Assembly (NCBI RefSeq): GCF_010977555.1
Contig: NZ_CP048815.1
Location: 1,728,501-1,792,500 of the forward strand
Reading direction: 5' to 3'
DNA from: Caulobacter rhizosphaerae
Lineage (GTDB): Bacteria > Pseudomonadota > Alphaproteobacteria > Caulobacterales > Caulobacteraceae
DNA: 64,000 nucleotides
The translations under genes were made by a program, and so were the position numbers. Shown here one piece after another: positions 54,768 through 64,000 of the stretch. Within the stretch, counting starts at the first letter, position 1; the number at the start of each line of letters is the position of its first letter. The notes beneath the pieces were generated by a model. It was given only the letters and a program-made list of their open reading frames with translations. It made no database searches and was not told the DNA's origin.

Positions 54768-56279
54768 TCAGCCTCGCGCCAGGCTGATCACGTTCCAGGA
54801 CTGAGGCTTCAGCGTCGCGGTCAGGCGGCCGGCTTCCAGCCTGGCGGTAGGATTGGCGGCCGGGGAGACGGCGTCCGGCGCGGCCTTGGTGTTGGTTTTC
54901 TTCAGGTCCGGATCGTGCAGTTGGGTCGAACCGGCGATCACCAGCCCGTCGGCCAGGCCGCGCAGGTCGACCGACAGCGCCATGTCGTCGGTGACGCTGC
55001 GGTTCAGGGCGAACAGGGTGGCCGCGCCGGTGTCGGGATCGCGCACGATCGTCGCCAGCAGGTTGGGGACCTCGCCGTGGGCTTTGGTCGGGAACGTGCC
55101 GGTCTCGACCTTCAGCCTCAACACCTCGCCGCGGCCGTGGCGGGCGCAGTCGGCGAACGGGTGGAAGATGGTCTGGCGCCAGGCCGGGCCGTCGGTTTCC
55201 GTCATGATCGGGCCGATCACATTGACCAACTGGGCCAGGCAACCGGCCTTCACGCGGTCGGCATTGTTCATCATCACGATCAGGCAGCCGCCCACCACCA
55301 AGGCGTCCTCGTGATTATAGACCTCCTCGATCAGCGGCGGGGCCTCGGGCCAGCCAGGCTTTTTCAGGTCGTCGGGGCCGCTGGCCTTGTACCAGACGTT
55401 CCATTCGTCCAGCGACAGCATGATCCGTTTCTTGGAGCGGCGCTTGGCCGCCACGGCGTCGGCGATCGCGGCCACCTCGCGGATGAAGTGGTCCAGGTCG
55501 TCGATCGTGGCCAGGAACTCGTGGATATCGTCGGCGTCGTTGCGGCAGTAGTGGTGCAGCGAGATGTAGTCGACCTGGTCGAAGCACTGGTCCAGCACTT
55601 CGTATTCCCACTTGCCGTAGGTGGGCATGGCTCGCTGGGACGAGCCACAGGCGGTCAGCTCGATGGTGGGATCCACCCACTTCATCACCTTGCCGGTCTC
55701 CTGGGCGATGCGGCCATACTCGGCCGAGGTCTTGGCGCAGATCTGCCAGGGACCGTCCATCTCGTTGCCGATGCACCAGAACTTGACCCCGTGCGGCTGC
55801 TCGTAGCCGTGCGATCGGCGCAGGTCGGAGTAGTAGGTTCCGCCCGGATGGTTGCAGTATTCCAGGAAGTGACGGGCCTCGTCGGCGCCGCGCGTGCCGA
55901 CATTGACCGCGAACATCGGCTCCAGCTGCGCCTTGCGGCACCAGGTGATGAACTCGTTGGTCCCGAACTGGTTGGTCTCGGTCGAATGCCAGGCCAGGTC
56001 CAGGCGGACGGGGCGCTCTTCCTTGGGCCCGACGCCGTCCTCCCAGTTGTAGCCCGACAGGAAGTTGCCGCCCGGATAGCGGACCAGGGTGACGCCCAGC
56101 TCCCTGGTCAGGTCCAGCACGTCCTGGCGAAAGCCCTCGGGCGTGGCGGTGGGGTGGCCGGGCTCGTAGATGCCGCCATAGACGCAGCGGCCCATGTGCT
56201 CGACGAAAGTGCCGAAGATCCGGCGGTCCAGCGGCGCCACCACGAAGTCGGCGTCGGCGATGATCTTGGCGGTCAGCAT
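54768..56279 (-). CDS. abfA: Alpha-L-arabinofuranosidase, GH51
   Basis: A 503-aa GH51 enzyme without signal peptide, hence cytoplasmic. The acid/base Glu173 is in WCIGNEMDGPW and the nucleophile Glu292 in SLDEWNVWY; RYPGGNFLSGYNWEDGVGP is also typical. It releases terminal L-arabinofuranose from oligosaccharides. It is the last gene of the ABC transporter operon (15 nt after the binding-protein gene), so imported arabino-oligosaccharides are the natural substrate. Confidence 0.95.
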   Translation of the reverse strand: MLTAKIIADADFVVAPLDRRIFGTFVEHMGRCVYGGIYEPGHPTATPEGFRQDVLDLTRELGVTLVRYPGGNFLSGYNWEDGVGPKEERPVRLDLAWHSTETNQFGTNEFITWCRKAQLEPMFAVNVGTRGADEARHFLEYCNHPGGTYYSDLRRSHGYEQPHGVKFWCIGNEMDGPWQICAKTSAEYGRIAQETGKVMKWVDPTIELTACGSSQRAMPTYGKWEYEVLDQCFDQVDYISLHHYCRNDADDIHEFLATIDDLDHFIREVAAIADAVAAKRRSKKRIMLSLDEWNVWYKASGPDDLKKPGWPEAPPLIEEVYNHEDALVVGGCLIVMMNNADRVKAGCLAQLVNVIGPIMTETDGPAWRQTIFHPFADCARHGRGEVLRLKVETGTFPTKAHGEVPNLLATIVRDPDTGAATLFALNRSVTDDMALSVDLRGLADGLVIAGSTQLHDPDLKKTNTKAAPDAVSPAANPTARLEAGRLTATLKPQSWNVISLARG

Positions 56280-56294
56280 GGCGGACTCGTAAGG

Positions 56295-57602
56295 CTAGAG
56301 AAGGTGGAACAGCAGGTCGTTGACGCGTCGCTCGGCGTCGGCGAGGGCGGTGTCGATCGGCTTGCGGCCGGTGATGGCGCTGGCCATCTCGTCGCCGATG
56401 ATGTCCTGGATGGCGAACTGGCGCTGGACCTGGGGCGGCAGGGTCTGGCCGATGGTCGCCAGCGGCGCGATGGCCTGGCGATGGGGCAGGGCCTTGAAGC
56501 GGGGGCTGTCGATCACCGCTTGCATGGCCGGCAGGTGGCCGGTGCGCGACCAGTCGTAGTCGTGGTCGGCCAGGAACCGCACCAGGCGATAGACGGCGAC
56601 GCGCTGGGCCGGCGTGCGCTCGCGGTGCGGCACGACCCAGGCGTGGCCGTCGACATAGGCCGCATCGCGGGTCCCGAACAGCCGCGGATAGGGCATGACC
56701 GCGTAGCCGTTCGACAGCGGCCGGCCCGGCGTATGCGATTCCGCCTCGAACGTGCCGATCATCCAGGTGCCGACCAGATAGACCCCGCCGTCGCCGTTCA
56801 TGAAACCGCTAGTGGCGGCCGGATAGTCCTGGTCCTTGGTCGTCAGGTTCTCGTCGTACATCTGCTTGAGCAGCGCCACGATCCGATGGGCTTCCGGCGT
56901 TGTCAGCTTGATGTGCTTGGGATCGGGAAAGAACGCCGCGTCCTGGGTCATCAGCCAGGTGTAGAGGTTGCGGGTGTAGCTGGCCGTCTCGTTGGCCATG
57001 GCCTGGACCAGATAGGGCCTGCCCGTGGCCGCCTTGAACTGGCGGGCCTGGATCAACAGCTCGTCGGCGCTGGTCGGCAGGATCGGCTGGCCGTCCCGGA
57101 CCAGCCCCGCCTGGCGGAACTGGTTCAGGTTGACATGCCAGAGCGGCGCCCAGTTGTCGAAGGGCAGGCCCCAGACCTGGCCGTTCTTGGTCACCCCCTC
57201 GCGGGCGGCGCGGGTGAAGGCGGCGGGATCGACGCCGACGCTTTCCAGCCCAGGGCCCATCGGTTCGATCAGGCCCCGCGACTGGTAGTCCGAGATCGCT
57301 GACATGTGCATGGTCACCAGGTCGGGCGGATCGCCGGCCGCGAACTGGGCCGACAGCTGGTCGTAGCCGGGCCAGGCGGCGATGTTGACCTTCAGCCGGA
57401 TGTCGGGGTTCTCGCGCTGGAACTGATCCAGCAGGCCGGTGATGATCTCGCACTCGCCGTCGGGATTGCGCGCCCCGGCTCCGGCCGAGCGGCACTCGCC
57501 GAAGATGCGCTGGACGGTGATCTGGGTGATGTCCGCCTGTTTCGCGCAACTGGTCAGGACCAGGGCCATAGCGGCCAGGGCAAGGACGCGAAGACGGCTC
57601 AT
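56295..57602 (-). CDS. Sugar ABC transporter substrate-binding lipoprotein
   Basis: A 435-aa solute-binding protein of family 1. The N-terminus LALAAMALVLTSCAKQ is a lipoprotein signal (Cys19). Further segments: LLDQFQRENPDIRLKVNIAAWPGYDQLSAQFAAGDPPDLVTMHMSAISDYQSRGLIEPM and WGLPFDNWAPLWHVNLNQFRQAGL. It captures the sugar in the periplasm for the two permeases. Its ATG overlaps the permease stop by 4 nt. Oligosaccharide specificity is inferred from the GH51 gene next to it. Confidence 0.93.
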   Translation of the reverse strand: MSRLRVLALAAMALVLTSCAKQADITQITVQRIFGECRSAGAGARNPDGECEIITGLLDQFQRENPDIRLKVNIAAWPGYDQLSAQFAAGDPPDLVTMHMSAISDYQSRGLIEPMGPGLESVGVDPAAFTRAAREGVTKNGQVWGLPFDNWAPLWHVNLNQFRQAGLVRDGQPILPTSADELLIQARQFKAATGRPYLVQAMANETASYTRNLYTWLMTQDAAFFPDPKHIKLTTPEAHRIVALLKQMYDENLTTKDQDYPAATSGFMNGDGGVYLVGTWMIGTFEAESHTPGRPLSNGYAVMPYPRLFGTRDAAYVDGHAWVVPHRERTPAQRVAVYRLVRFLADHDYDWSRTGHLPAMQAVIDSPRFKALPHRQAIAPLATIGQTLPPQVQRQFAIQDIIGDEMASAITGRKPIDTALADAERRVNDLLFHLL

Positions 57603-58447
57603 CGCACCGCCGCTCCCGACACCGCCCGCACGATGTACTTCTGGAAGAACACATAGACGACCAGGATCGGCGCGCTGGCGAACACCGCCTGGGCCATCAG
57701 AAAGCCCAGGCCGCTGGTCTGGGCGAAGTTGATCTGCGAACTGGCGACGCCGACGGTCAGGGTGAACATTTCGCTGCGCGTCGCCGAGATCAGCGGCCAC
57801 CAGTAGTCGTTCCACGACGACAGGAAGGTGAAGATGCCCAGGGTCGCCTGGGCCGGCAGGGTCAGGGGCAGGAGCACCTTCCAGAACACCTGCCGGCGGC
57901 TGGCGCCGTCCAGCATCGCCGCCTCGTCCAGCTCGGCGGGAATGGCCTTGAAGTACTGGGTCATCAGGAAGACCCCGAACGGCGCGGCCAGGCCGGGCAG
58001 CACCAGGCCGGGGTAGGTGTTGTGCAGGTGCAGGGCGGAAAACAGCTGGTGACGGGTGATGATCACCGACTGCTCGGGCACGGCCAGGCCGAATAATACG
58101 AGGGCGAACAGCCACTTGCGGCCCGGGAACTCCAGCCGGGCGAAGCCGTAGCCGGCCAGGGACGACAGCACCAGGACGCCGGCGGTCGTGCACAGCGAAA
58201 CCACCAGGCTGTTGGCCAGCCAGCGGAAGACCGCGGGGCGGGCCAGGATCGAGCCATAGTTCTCCAGCGTGTAGGGCGCGCGAAACACCGAGGCGGTGTC
58301 GCGCAGCAGCTCGCCGTTGGCCTTCAGGGACAGGCCCACGGTCCATAGCAGCGGCAGGACCATGACCACGGCCGCCAGGGTCAGGGCGGCCCAGCCGACG
58401 CGGTCGATCCAGGGGTTGCGCCCGGCGGCGCGGTCCAGGGCGCTCAT
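57599..58447 (-). CDS. Sugar ABC transporter permease (MalG-like)
   Basis: A 282-aa inner-membrane permease with six helices and the EAA-type loop at FKAIPAELDEAAMLDGASRRQVFWKVLLPLTLP. It is the second permease, MalG-like (starting DRVGWAALTLAAVVMVLPLLWTVGLSLK). The ATG overlaps the stop of the first permease (ATGA). The open frame continues upstream but out of family. Confidence 0.93.
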   Translation of the reverse strand: MSALDRAAGRNPWIDRVGWAALTLAAVVMVLPLLWTVGLSLKANGELLRDTASVFRAPYTLENYGSILARPAVFRWLANSLVVSLCTTAGVLVLSSLAGYGFARLEFPGRKWLFALVLFGLAVPEQSVIITRHQLFSALHLHNTYPGLVLPGLAAPFGVFLMTQYFKAIPAELDEAAMLDGASRRQVFWKVLLPLTLPAQATLGIFTFLSSWNDYWWPLISATRSEMFTLTVGVASSQINFAQTSGLGFLMAQAVFASAPILVVYVFFQKYIVRAVSGAAVR

Positions 58448-59321
58448 CGGCTCGCCGCCTTGTCGCGGGTCGTGACGTACTGGAGGATCGTGGCGACCAG
58501 GATCAGGCCGAACAGGATCTCCGAGGCGGCGGCGGCGTAGCCGATGTCCCAGCGCCGGAAGCCGACCTCGTAGATGAACAGCACGATCGGCCGCGAGGCG
58601 CCGTTGGGACCGCCCTGGGTCAAGAGCTGGGCCTGGCCGAACAGCTGGAACTGCAGCACGCACTGGATGATCACCACCAGCACGATGGTCCGGCGGATCG
58701 AGGGCAGGGTGACGCGGGTCAGCGTCTTCCACGGCCCGGCCCGGTCAAGGGCGGCGGCTTCATAGAGTTCGGCTGGAACCTGCTGCAGGGCGGCCAGGTA
58801 CAGCATCATCGGCAGGCCCAGGCACCACCAGACGGTGGTCAGGGCGATGGCGGGCAGCACCAGGTCCGGGTGGCTGAGCAGGGGAAGCGGCGGCCGGCCG
58901 ACCGCGTGCATCAGGTTGGCGATCAGACCGCCGTCGGGGATCAGAACGAGCCGCCAGATCAGGGTGACGATGGTCACCGACAGCACCGACGAGCTGAAGA
59001 ACACGCCCCGGAAGATGGCCGCCGCGCGGGTGGGGCGGTTCAAGGCTATGGCCAGGCCCAGCGCGATCACCGCCAGCGGCGGAACGGTCAGCAGCACGAA
59101 GAGGAAGGTGTTGCGCACCGCCTGCAGGAAGACCGTGTCGCGCAGCAGCCGGCTGAAGTTCTCGATGCCGACGAACGCCTCGCCGCCGAACAGGTCGGCC
59201 TTGTGCAGGCTCAGCCAGACGCCGGCCAGCAGCGGGTAGAGCAGCAAGGCCAGGTAGACGAGCAGGTAGGGCCCGACAAACAGGCCGTTGGTCCAGCGGC
59301 TCTTGCGCGACGAGGCGGCGG

Positions 59322-59325
<4 letters not shown>
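58444..59325 (-). CDS. Sugar ABC transporter permease (MalF-like)
   Basis: A 293-aa permease with six helices and the EAA loop QQVPAELYEAAALDRAGPWKTLTRVTLPSIRRT. It starts with the RWTNGLFVGPYLLVYLALLLYPLLAGVWLSL segment of MalF-type proteins. Overlaps the stop of the ATPase gene by 4 nt, showing a tightly coupled operon: ATPase, MalF-like, MalG-like, binding protein, GH51. Confidence 0.93.
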
Positions 59326-60428
<1,103 letters not shown>

Positions 60429-60669
60429 GGTCTGCTCCCCCCGGACGGCTCGGCGGCCCGCAAGGCGGAAGGATGGCGTGAAGCCGCCGTCTCCTCCCGA
60501 TCACGCGGCGCCGAGCGCCTTTGTTTCCGCTCGCCTTGGTGGCGCGCTGGTCTGATTATTTACTCAGACAAAAGCGGGATAACGTTGAATCCTGGATGGC
60601 GCAAGATGAAATGTGAGTGGGGATAGTTGGCGAAAGGCGGGCAAACCGGAGCTGTGCCGACGCGCGTTA

Positions 60670-60680
60670 TTGTCCGACTA
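60670..60680. promoter_or_regulatory. Putative arabinose-locus operator, ABC operon
   Basis: TTGTCCGACTA fits TnGTCnGACnA. It lies 242 nt upstream of the ATPase start and 77 nt downstream of the dehydrogenase stop, so it could influence the ABC operon. Confidence 0.4.
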
Positions 60681-60714
60681 TATGGCCTGCCCGTCGGAGC
60701 TCAGCTTTAACGAC

Positions 60715-60740
60715 GGGGACGAGCGCAAGCGCCCGTCCCC
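60715..60740. repeat. Dispersed palindrome, copy 6 (diverged)
   Basis: A 26-bp sequence with the outer arms GGGGAC/GTCCCC intact but changes inside (GAGCGCAAGCGCCC instead of AGGCGCATGCGCCT), so only partly palindromic. It lies 16 nt after the stop of the second semialdehyde dehydrogenase gene. Confidence 0.75.
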
Positions 60741-60756
60741 TTTGCCGAGAGGCGGC

Positions 60757-62295
60757 CTACAGCACCCCGTCGATGGCCCGCCGAACGCCCAGCGGGTTGT
60801 CGGCCTTCAGCGCGGCCGGCAGCAGGGCGTCGGGGATGTCCTGGTAGCAGACCGGACGCAGGAAGCGCTCGATGGCGCGCGTGCCCACCGACGTGCTGCG
60901 CGGGTCGGACGTCGCCGGGAACGGACCGCCGTGGACCATGGCGTGCGAGACCTCGACGCCGGTCGGCCAGCCATTGGCCAGGACACGGCCCGCCTTGCGC
61001 TCCAGGATCGGCAGCAGCGGCCGGGCGGCCTCGACGTCGGCCGGGTCCATCTGCAGGGTGGCGGTCAGCTGGCCCTCCAGGCTTTCCAGGACCGTCGCCA
61101 GCTGGGCGGCGTCCTTGACGCGTACGATCAGCGAGGACGAACCGAACACCTCGTGGCTCAGCACCTCGTCGCGCTGGAAGGTCTCTGCGTCGACGCTGAA
61201 CAGCGCGCCAACGGCCTGGTTGACGCCGTCGCCGACGCAGCCGCGCGCCAGCAGCTTGACGCCGTCGCGGTCGAGCAGTTGGTTCACGCCCTGCTCATAG
61301 GCGCCGAAGATGCCGGGGGTCAGCATGACGTGCGGCGGGGCCACGGTCAGGGCGGCGACGGCGGCGGCCTCGAAGCGGTCGAGATCGGGACCTTCGAGCG
61401 CGAAGATCAGGCCGGGATTGGTGCAGAACTGGCCCGCGCCCATGGTCAGCGAACCAACGAACGCCGTCCCCAGGGCCTCGGCCCGGGCGGCCAGGGCGGC
61501 CGGCATCAGCACCACGGGGTTGATGCTGCTCATCTCGGCGAAGACCGGGATCGGCTCGCGGCGTTCGGCGGCGATGCGCATGAAGGCCACGCCGCCGGCC
61601 CGCGAGCCGGTGAAGCCCACGGCCTTGACGCGCGGATCGGCGACCAGGCCGGCGCCCAGGGTGCGCTGCTGGCCGATCAGGATGGAGAACACGCCGGCGG
61701 GCAGGCCGGCGGTCTTGATCGCCTTGTCGATCGCGCTGCCGACCATGGCGCCGGTGTTCGGATGGGCCGAGTGGCCCTTGACGATCACCGGGCAGCCGGC
61801 CGCCAGGGCCGAAGCGGTGTCGCCGCCGCCGGTCGAGAAGGCCAGCGGGAAGTTGCTGGCGCCGAACACCACCACGGGGCCCAGCGGGATGAAGCGCTGG
61901 CGCAGGTCGGCGCGGGGCAGGGGCGTACGCTCGGGCAGGGCCGGGTCGATGCGCGCGCCGATCCAGTCGCCGCGCCGCACGACCTGGGCGAACAGCCGCA
62001 ACTGGCCGCAGGTGCGGCCGCGCTCGCCGGTGATGCGGGCCTGGGGCAGGCCGGTCTCGGCCATGGCGGTCTGGATCAGCTCGTCGCCCAGCGCCTCGAT
62101 CTCAGCGGCGATAGCCTCGAGGAAGGCCGCGCGGGTCTCAAGATCCGTCTCGCGATAGATGTCGAACGCGGCGGCCGCGGCGGCGCAGGCCGCCTCGATC
62201 TGGGCGGCGCTGGGCTCCGGGAAGCTGGGACCGAAATGTTCGTTGGTGGCGGGGTTCAGGGCCCGCAAATCAGCTTTCGGAGCGGCTTCGGCCAT
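60757..62295 (-). CDS. Alpha-ketoglutaric semialdehyde (2,5-dioxovalerate) dehydrogenase, paralog 2
   Basis: A 512-aa aldehyde dehydrogenase of the same group as the copy at 45529. The catalytic Cys is in [13 protein letters not shown] and Glu in [10 protein letters not shown]; other shared segments are [25 protein letters not shown] and [41 protein letters not shown]. Located 12 nt downstream of the arabinose dehydrogenase gene, it should perform the last step of L-arabinose oxidation, giving 2-oxoglutarate. The ribosome binding site is weak (AGAGAAAG). Confidence 0.95.
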   Translation of the reverse strand: MAEAAPKADLRALNPATNEHFGPSFPEPSAAQIEAACAAAAAAFDIYRETDLETRAAFLEAIAAEIEALGDELIQTAMAETGLPQARITGERGRTCGQLRLFAQVVRRGDWIGARIDPALPERTPLPRADLRQRFIPLGPVVVFGASNFPLAFSTGGGDTASALAAGCPVIVKGHSAHPNTGAMVGSAIDKAIKTAGLPAGVFSILIGQQRTLGAGLVADPRVKAVGFTGSRAGGVAFMRIAAERREPIPVFAEMSSINPVVLMPAALAARAEALGTAFVGSLTMGAGQFCTNPGLIFALEGPDLDRFEAAAVAALTVAPPHVMLTPGIFGAYEQGVNQLLDRDGVKLLARGCVGDGVNQAVGALFSVDAETFQRDEVLSHEVFGSSSLIVRVKDAAQLATVLESLEGQLTATLQMDPADVEAARPLLPILERKAGRVLANGWPTGVEVSHAMVHGGPFPATSDPRSTSVGTRAIERFLRPVCYQDIPDALLPAALKADNPLGVRRAIDGVL

Positions 62296-62307
62296 GTCGT
62301 TCTTTCT

Positions 62308-63234
62308 CTACTCGATGAACGCCGGGGCGACGACCCGTCGGCCCAGCAGGAAGGCGTCGGCGACGTGACGCAGCGGACTGACGTCGACGTCGCTGGCGGC
62401 GTCGGCCACCAGACGCGCGAAGGCGTCGTAGAGGCCGGCATATTCAGCGTCCGGGCCCTCATGGAGCAGTTCGCCGTCGATGAACAGCTTGGCGCCGCCA
62501 TGCGACAGCTTCAACACGCCGGCGTCGGTTTCGACCGCGATGTCCCAGCTCTGCGGGCCCGTCTGCAGGAAGTCGAACTCCGCCCGGACCGGCGCGCCGG
62601 CCGCGTCCACGAAGTCCAGCTCGGCCTGGATCGGCGACTGGCAGTTCTCGGGCACGTGCAGCACCGCGCCGGTCAGGAAGAACGGCCGGGGCAGGATGGC
62701 GGTGGCGATCGACAGGGCGTTGATGCCCGGGTCGAACACGCCCAGGCCGCCGGCCTCCCAGATCCAGGTCTGACCCGGGTGCCAGACGCGGACGTCCTCG
62801 CGCCAGTCGATCCGCACGGCCTTGATGGCCTTGTCGGCCAGCCAGGCCCGGGCCGGCGCGACGCCCTGGGCGTAGCGCGAGTGCCAGGTGGTCTGCAGGG
62901 TCAGGCCGCGGGCGGCGGCGGTCAGGCGCAGGTCCTCGACCTCGCTCAGCGTCGCGCCGGGAGGCTTTTCCAGCATCACGTGCTTGCCGGCCGCCAGGGC
63001 CAGGTGGGCCAGCGGGTGGCGCGGCTGGGGCGGGGTGCACAGCGACACCGCGTCGACCGCCACGTCGCTGGCCAGCAGGTCGGCCAGGGTCGTGAAGTGG
63101 GCGACGCCCTCCAGGTCGGCGTTGCGGCTGACGATGGCGACCAGCTCGAACCGGTCGTCGGCGGCGATGGCGGGCAGGTGCTGGTCGCGGGCGATCTTGC
63201 CCAGGCCAACGAGAGCCAGGCGGATCTTGCTCAC
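62308..63234 (-). CDS. L-arabinose 1-dehydrogenase (AraA type, Gfo/Idh/MocA family)
   Basis: A 308-aa NAD(P)-dependent dehydrogenase. The Rossmann motif is LALVGLGKIARDQHLPAI, the catalytic Lys lies in MLEKPPGATLSEVEDL, and the substrate domain has WREDVRVWHPGQTWIWEAGGLGVFDPGINALSI. From memory, segments such as the GKIARDQHLPAI and WIWEAGGLGVFDPGINALSI regions resemble the Azospirillum brasilense L-arabinose 1-dehydrogenase, the first enzyme of the non-phosphorylative arabinose pathway; D-galactose is a common second substrate. The start is a GTG overlapping the stop of the upstream gene (GTGA). Confidence 0.92.
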   Translation of the reverse strand: MSKIRLALVGLGKIARDQHLPAIAADDRFELVAIVSRNADLEGVAHFTTLADLLASDVAVDAVSLCTPPQPRHPLAHLALAAGKHVMLEKPPGATLSEVEDLRLTAAARGLTLQTTWHSRYAQGVAPARAWLADKAIKAVRIDWREDVRVWHPGQTWIWEAGGLGVFDPGINALSIATAILPRPFFLTGAVLHVPENCQSPIQAELDFVDAAGAPVRAEFDFLQTGPQSWDIAVETDAGVLKLSHGGAKLFIDGELLHEGPDAEYAGLYDAFARLVADAASDVDVSPLRHVADAFLLGRRVVAPAFIE

Positions 63235-64000
63235 AGGCTGCGCACCGTCACCGGCTTGTCCTCGGCCAGGGCCAGGGGATTGCTGACCGGGTGGAGGAAC
63301 GGGGCGGCGCTGATCTCGAACACGTCGCCGACCTGCGTCTGGAAGCCCTCCGAGAACGACAGGGTGGCCGTGCCGAAGAAGTGCACGTGCACGTCGCCGG
63401 GCTTGCGGAAGATGTCGTACTTGAAGTGGTGGTGCTCGAGATTGGCGATCGTGTGGGACATGTTCGCCTCGCCCGACAGGAAGGGCTTCTCCCAGACCAC
63501 CTGGCCGCCGCGCAGGATCTTGCTGGCCCCGCGCACGTCGGCCGGCAGGTCGCCGGTCAGCAGTTCGGGGCCCAGGGCCGCCTGGCGCAGCTTGGAGTGG
63601 GCCAGCCACAGATAGTTGCCGCGCTCGATCACGTGGTCGGAGAACTCGTTGGCCAGGCAGAAGCCCAGCCGATACGGCGCGCCATCGGGGCCGATCAGGT
63701 AGACGCCGGCGATCTCCGGCTCCTCGCCGCCGTCCTGGGCGAAGGCGGGCGAGGTGAGCGGTGCGCCGTGGCCGACGACGTGCGAGCCGTCGCCCTTGTA
63801 GAACCATTCCGGCTGGGCCCCGACGGCGCCGGCGGCGGGCTTTCCGCCCTCGACGCCCATCAGGAACATCCGCATCGAATCGGTCAGCTGCTCGCCCGCC
63901 TGCGCGGCCTTGTGCATCTTGTCACGGCCCTCGGCCGAGCCCAGGTGGGTCAGGCCAGTGCCGGTCAGCACCAGGTGGGCGGGATCGGGATGGTCGATCG
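63231..64000 (-). CDS. AraD1/GguC-like FAH-superfamily protein, 5' end cut by window edge
   Basis: The frame runs from the window edge to the TGA at 63231, over 255 codons, so the N-terminus is missing. The visible part starts IDHPDPAHLVLTGTGLTHLGSAEGRDKMH and shows a fumarylacetoacetate-hydrolase-like domain (EPEIAGVYLIGPDGAPYRLGFCLANEFSDHVIERGNYLWLAHSKLRQAALGPEL). This is the GguC/AraD1 type, found with arabinose and galactose catabolic genes and probably acting on a 2-keto-3-deoxy sugar acid such as L-2-keto-3-deoxyarabonate. The function is an inference from family and location. Confidence 0.85.
   Translation of the reverse strand, partial: IDHPDPAHLVLTGTGLTHLGSAEGRDKMHKAAQAGEQLTDSMRMFLMGVEGGKPAAGAVGAQPEWFYKGDGSHVVGHGAPLTSPAFAQDGGEEPEIAGVYLIGPDGAPYRLGFCLANEFSDHVIERGNYLWLAHSKLRQAALGPELLTGDLPADVRGASKILRGGQVVWEKPFLSGEANMSHTIANLEHHHFKYDIFRKPGDVHVHFFGTATLSFSEGFQTQVGDVFEISAAPFLHPVSNPLALAEDKPVTVRSL

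Larger units (their letters stand above)
60429..60756 (-). promoter_or_regulatory. ABC operon promoter region with putative operators
   Basis: A 328-bp region between the ATPase start and the dehydrogenase stop. Candidate operator sites are TGGTCTGATTA (60548-60558, one mismatch), TACTCAGACAA (60561-60571, one core mismatch) and TTGTCCGACTA (60670-60680, full match to TnGTCnGACnA). Around 60550-60570, GTCTGA/TCAGAC also form a 6-bp inverted repeat with an 8-nt spacer. The diverged palindrome (60715-60740) lies in the same gap. Confidence 0.5.

Noticed and set aside
54577..54804. A 75-codon frame on the plus strand between GH51 and the TonB receptor
   Set aside because: It overlaps the GH51 3' end and the putative operator, has no ribosome binding site and no conserved-looking segment.
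54915..57302. A 795-codon plus-strand frame opposite GH51 and the binding protein
   Set aside because: Antisense shadow; no similarity to a known fold and no ribosome binding site.
60613..63615. A 1000-codon plus-strand frame opposite the arabinose dehydrogenase and semialdehyde dehydrogenase genes
   Set aside because: Gln/Arg/Gly/Asp-rich composition with no domain. It mirrors the true minus-strand genes, which have complete active sites.

Overview
The window looks like chromosomal DNA of a Caulobacter-type alphaproteobacterium. It has high GC, with long antisense ORFs shadowing nearly every gene. It carries a ddlB-ftsQ-ftsA-ftsZ cluster whose ftsZ leader holds a CtrA-type TTAA-N7-TTAA box and several GANTC (CcrM) sites, two near-identical short flagellins of 273 aa, and a TonB-dependent receptor with an arabinan/arabinoxylan-type utilisation locus. 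No rRNA, tRNA, CRISPR array, insertion sequence or intact prophage was recognised.

Layout. 1-6.0 kb: a truncated S9 oligopeptidase, a small trypsin-like protease, a CsbD protein, a MaoC-type hydratase, an Nramp metal transporter and a crotonase. 6.0-11.3 kb: the division cluster ddlB-ftsQ-ftsA-(488 bp leader)-ftsZ with a strong terminator. 11.4-14.3 kb: an Ala-rich lipoprotein, an Lrp/AsnC regulator, two genes of visibly lower GC, and about 1 kb of gene-free repeat-rich DNA. 14.3-20.9 kb: tyrosine/phenylalanine catabolism (HisC-like aminotransferase, hpd, hmgA, fahA, a Rieske protein), interrupted by a family-2 glycosyltransferase. 21.4-24.3 kb: a GNAT enzyme and two flagellins with conserved 5' hairpins. 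24.3-35.3 kb: mixed housekeeping and regulatory genes, including a WYL regulator, a DUF2975/HTH pair, a YCII/ECF-sigma pair, topoisomerase IB, RlmJ, ChrA, an HHH membrane protein and DUF4112. 35.3-40.1 kb: both methylmalonyl-CoA mutase subunits and a nitronate monooxygenase-like enzyme. 40.2-45.5 kb: an orphan DUF2793 protein, a Gdt1/UPF0016 exporter behind a yybP-ykoY (Mn2+) riboswitch, and a fused hydantoinase/5-oxoprolinase. 45.5-49.2 kb: an alpha-ketoglutaric semialdehyde dehydrogenase and an ArsR-SRPBCC-DUF1801 cluster.

49.3-64.0 kb is a coherent arabinose-polymer locus on the minus strand: TonB receptor, GH43 arabinanase, secreted aldose epimerase, GH51 arabinofuranosidase, a complete sugar ABC transporter, then alpha-ketoglutaric semialdehyde dehydrogenase, an AraA-type L-arabinose 1-dehydrogenase and an AraD1/GguC-like protein cut by the window edge. 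The logic is outer-membrane capture, periplasmic and cytoplasmic debranching, and non-phosphorylative oxidation of L-arabinose toward 2-oxoglutarate. A shared palindrome, TnGTCnGACnA, recurs in the promoter regions of this locus and may be the operator of its regulator, which is not in the window.

The most unusual non-coding signal is a 24-26 bp perfect palindrome (half-site GGGGACAGGCGCA). It occurs five times exactly and once in diverged form, always 6-18 nt beyond a stop codon.
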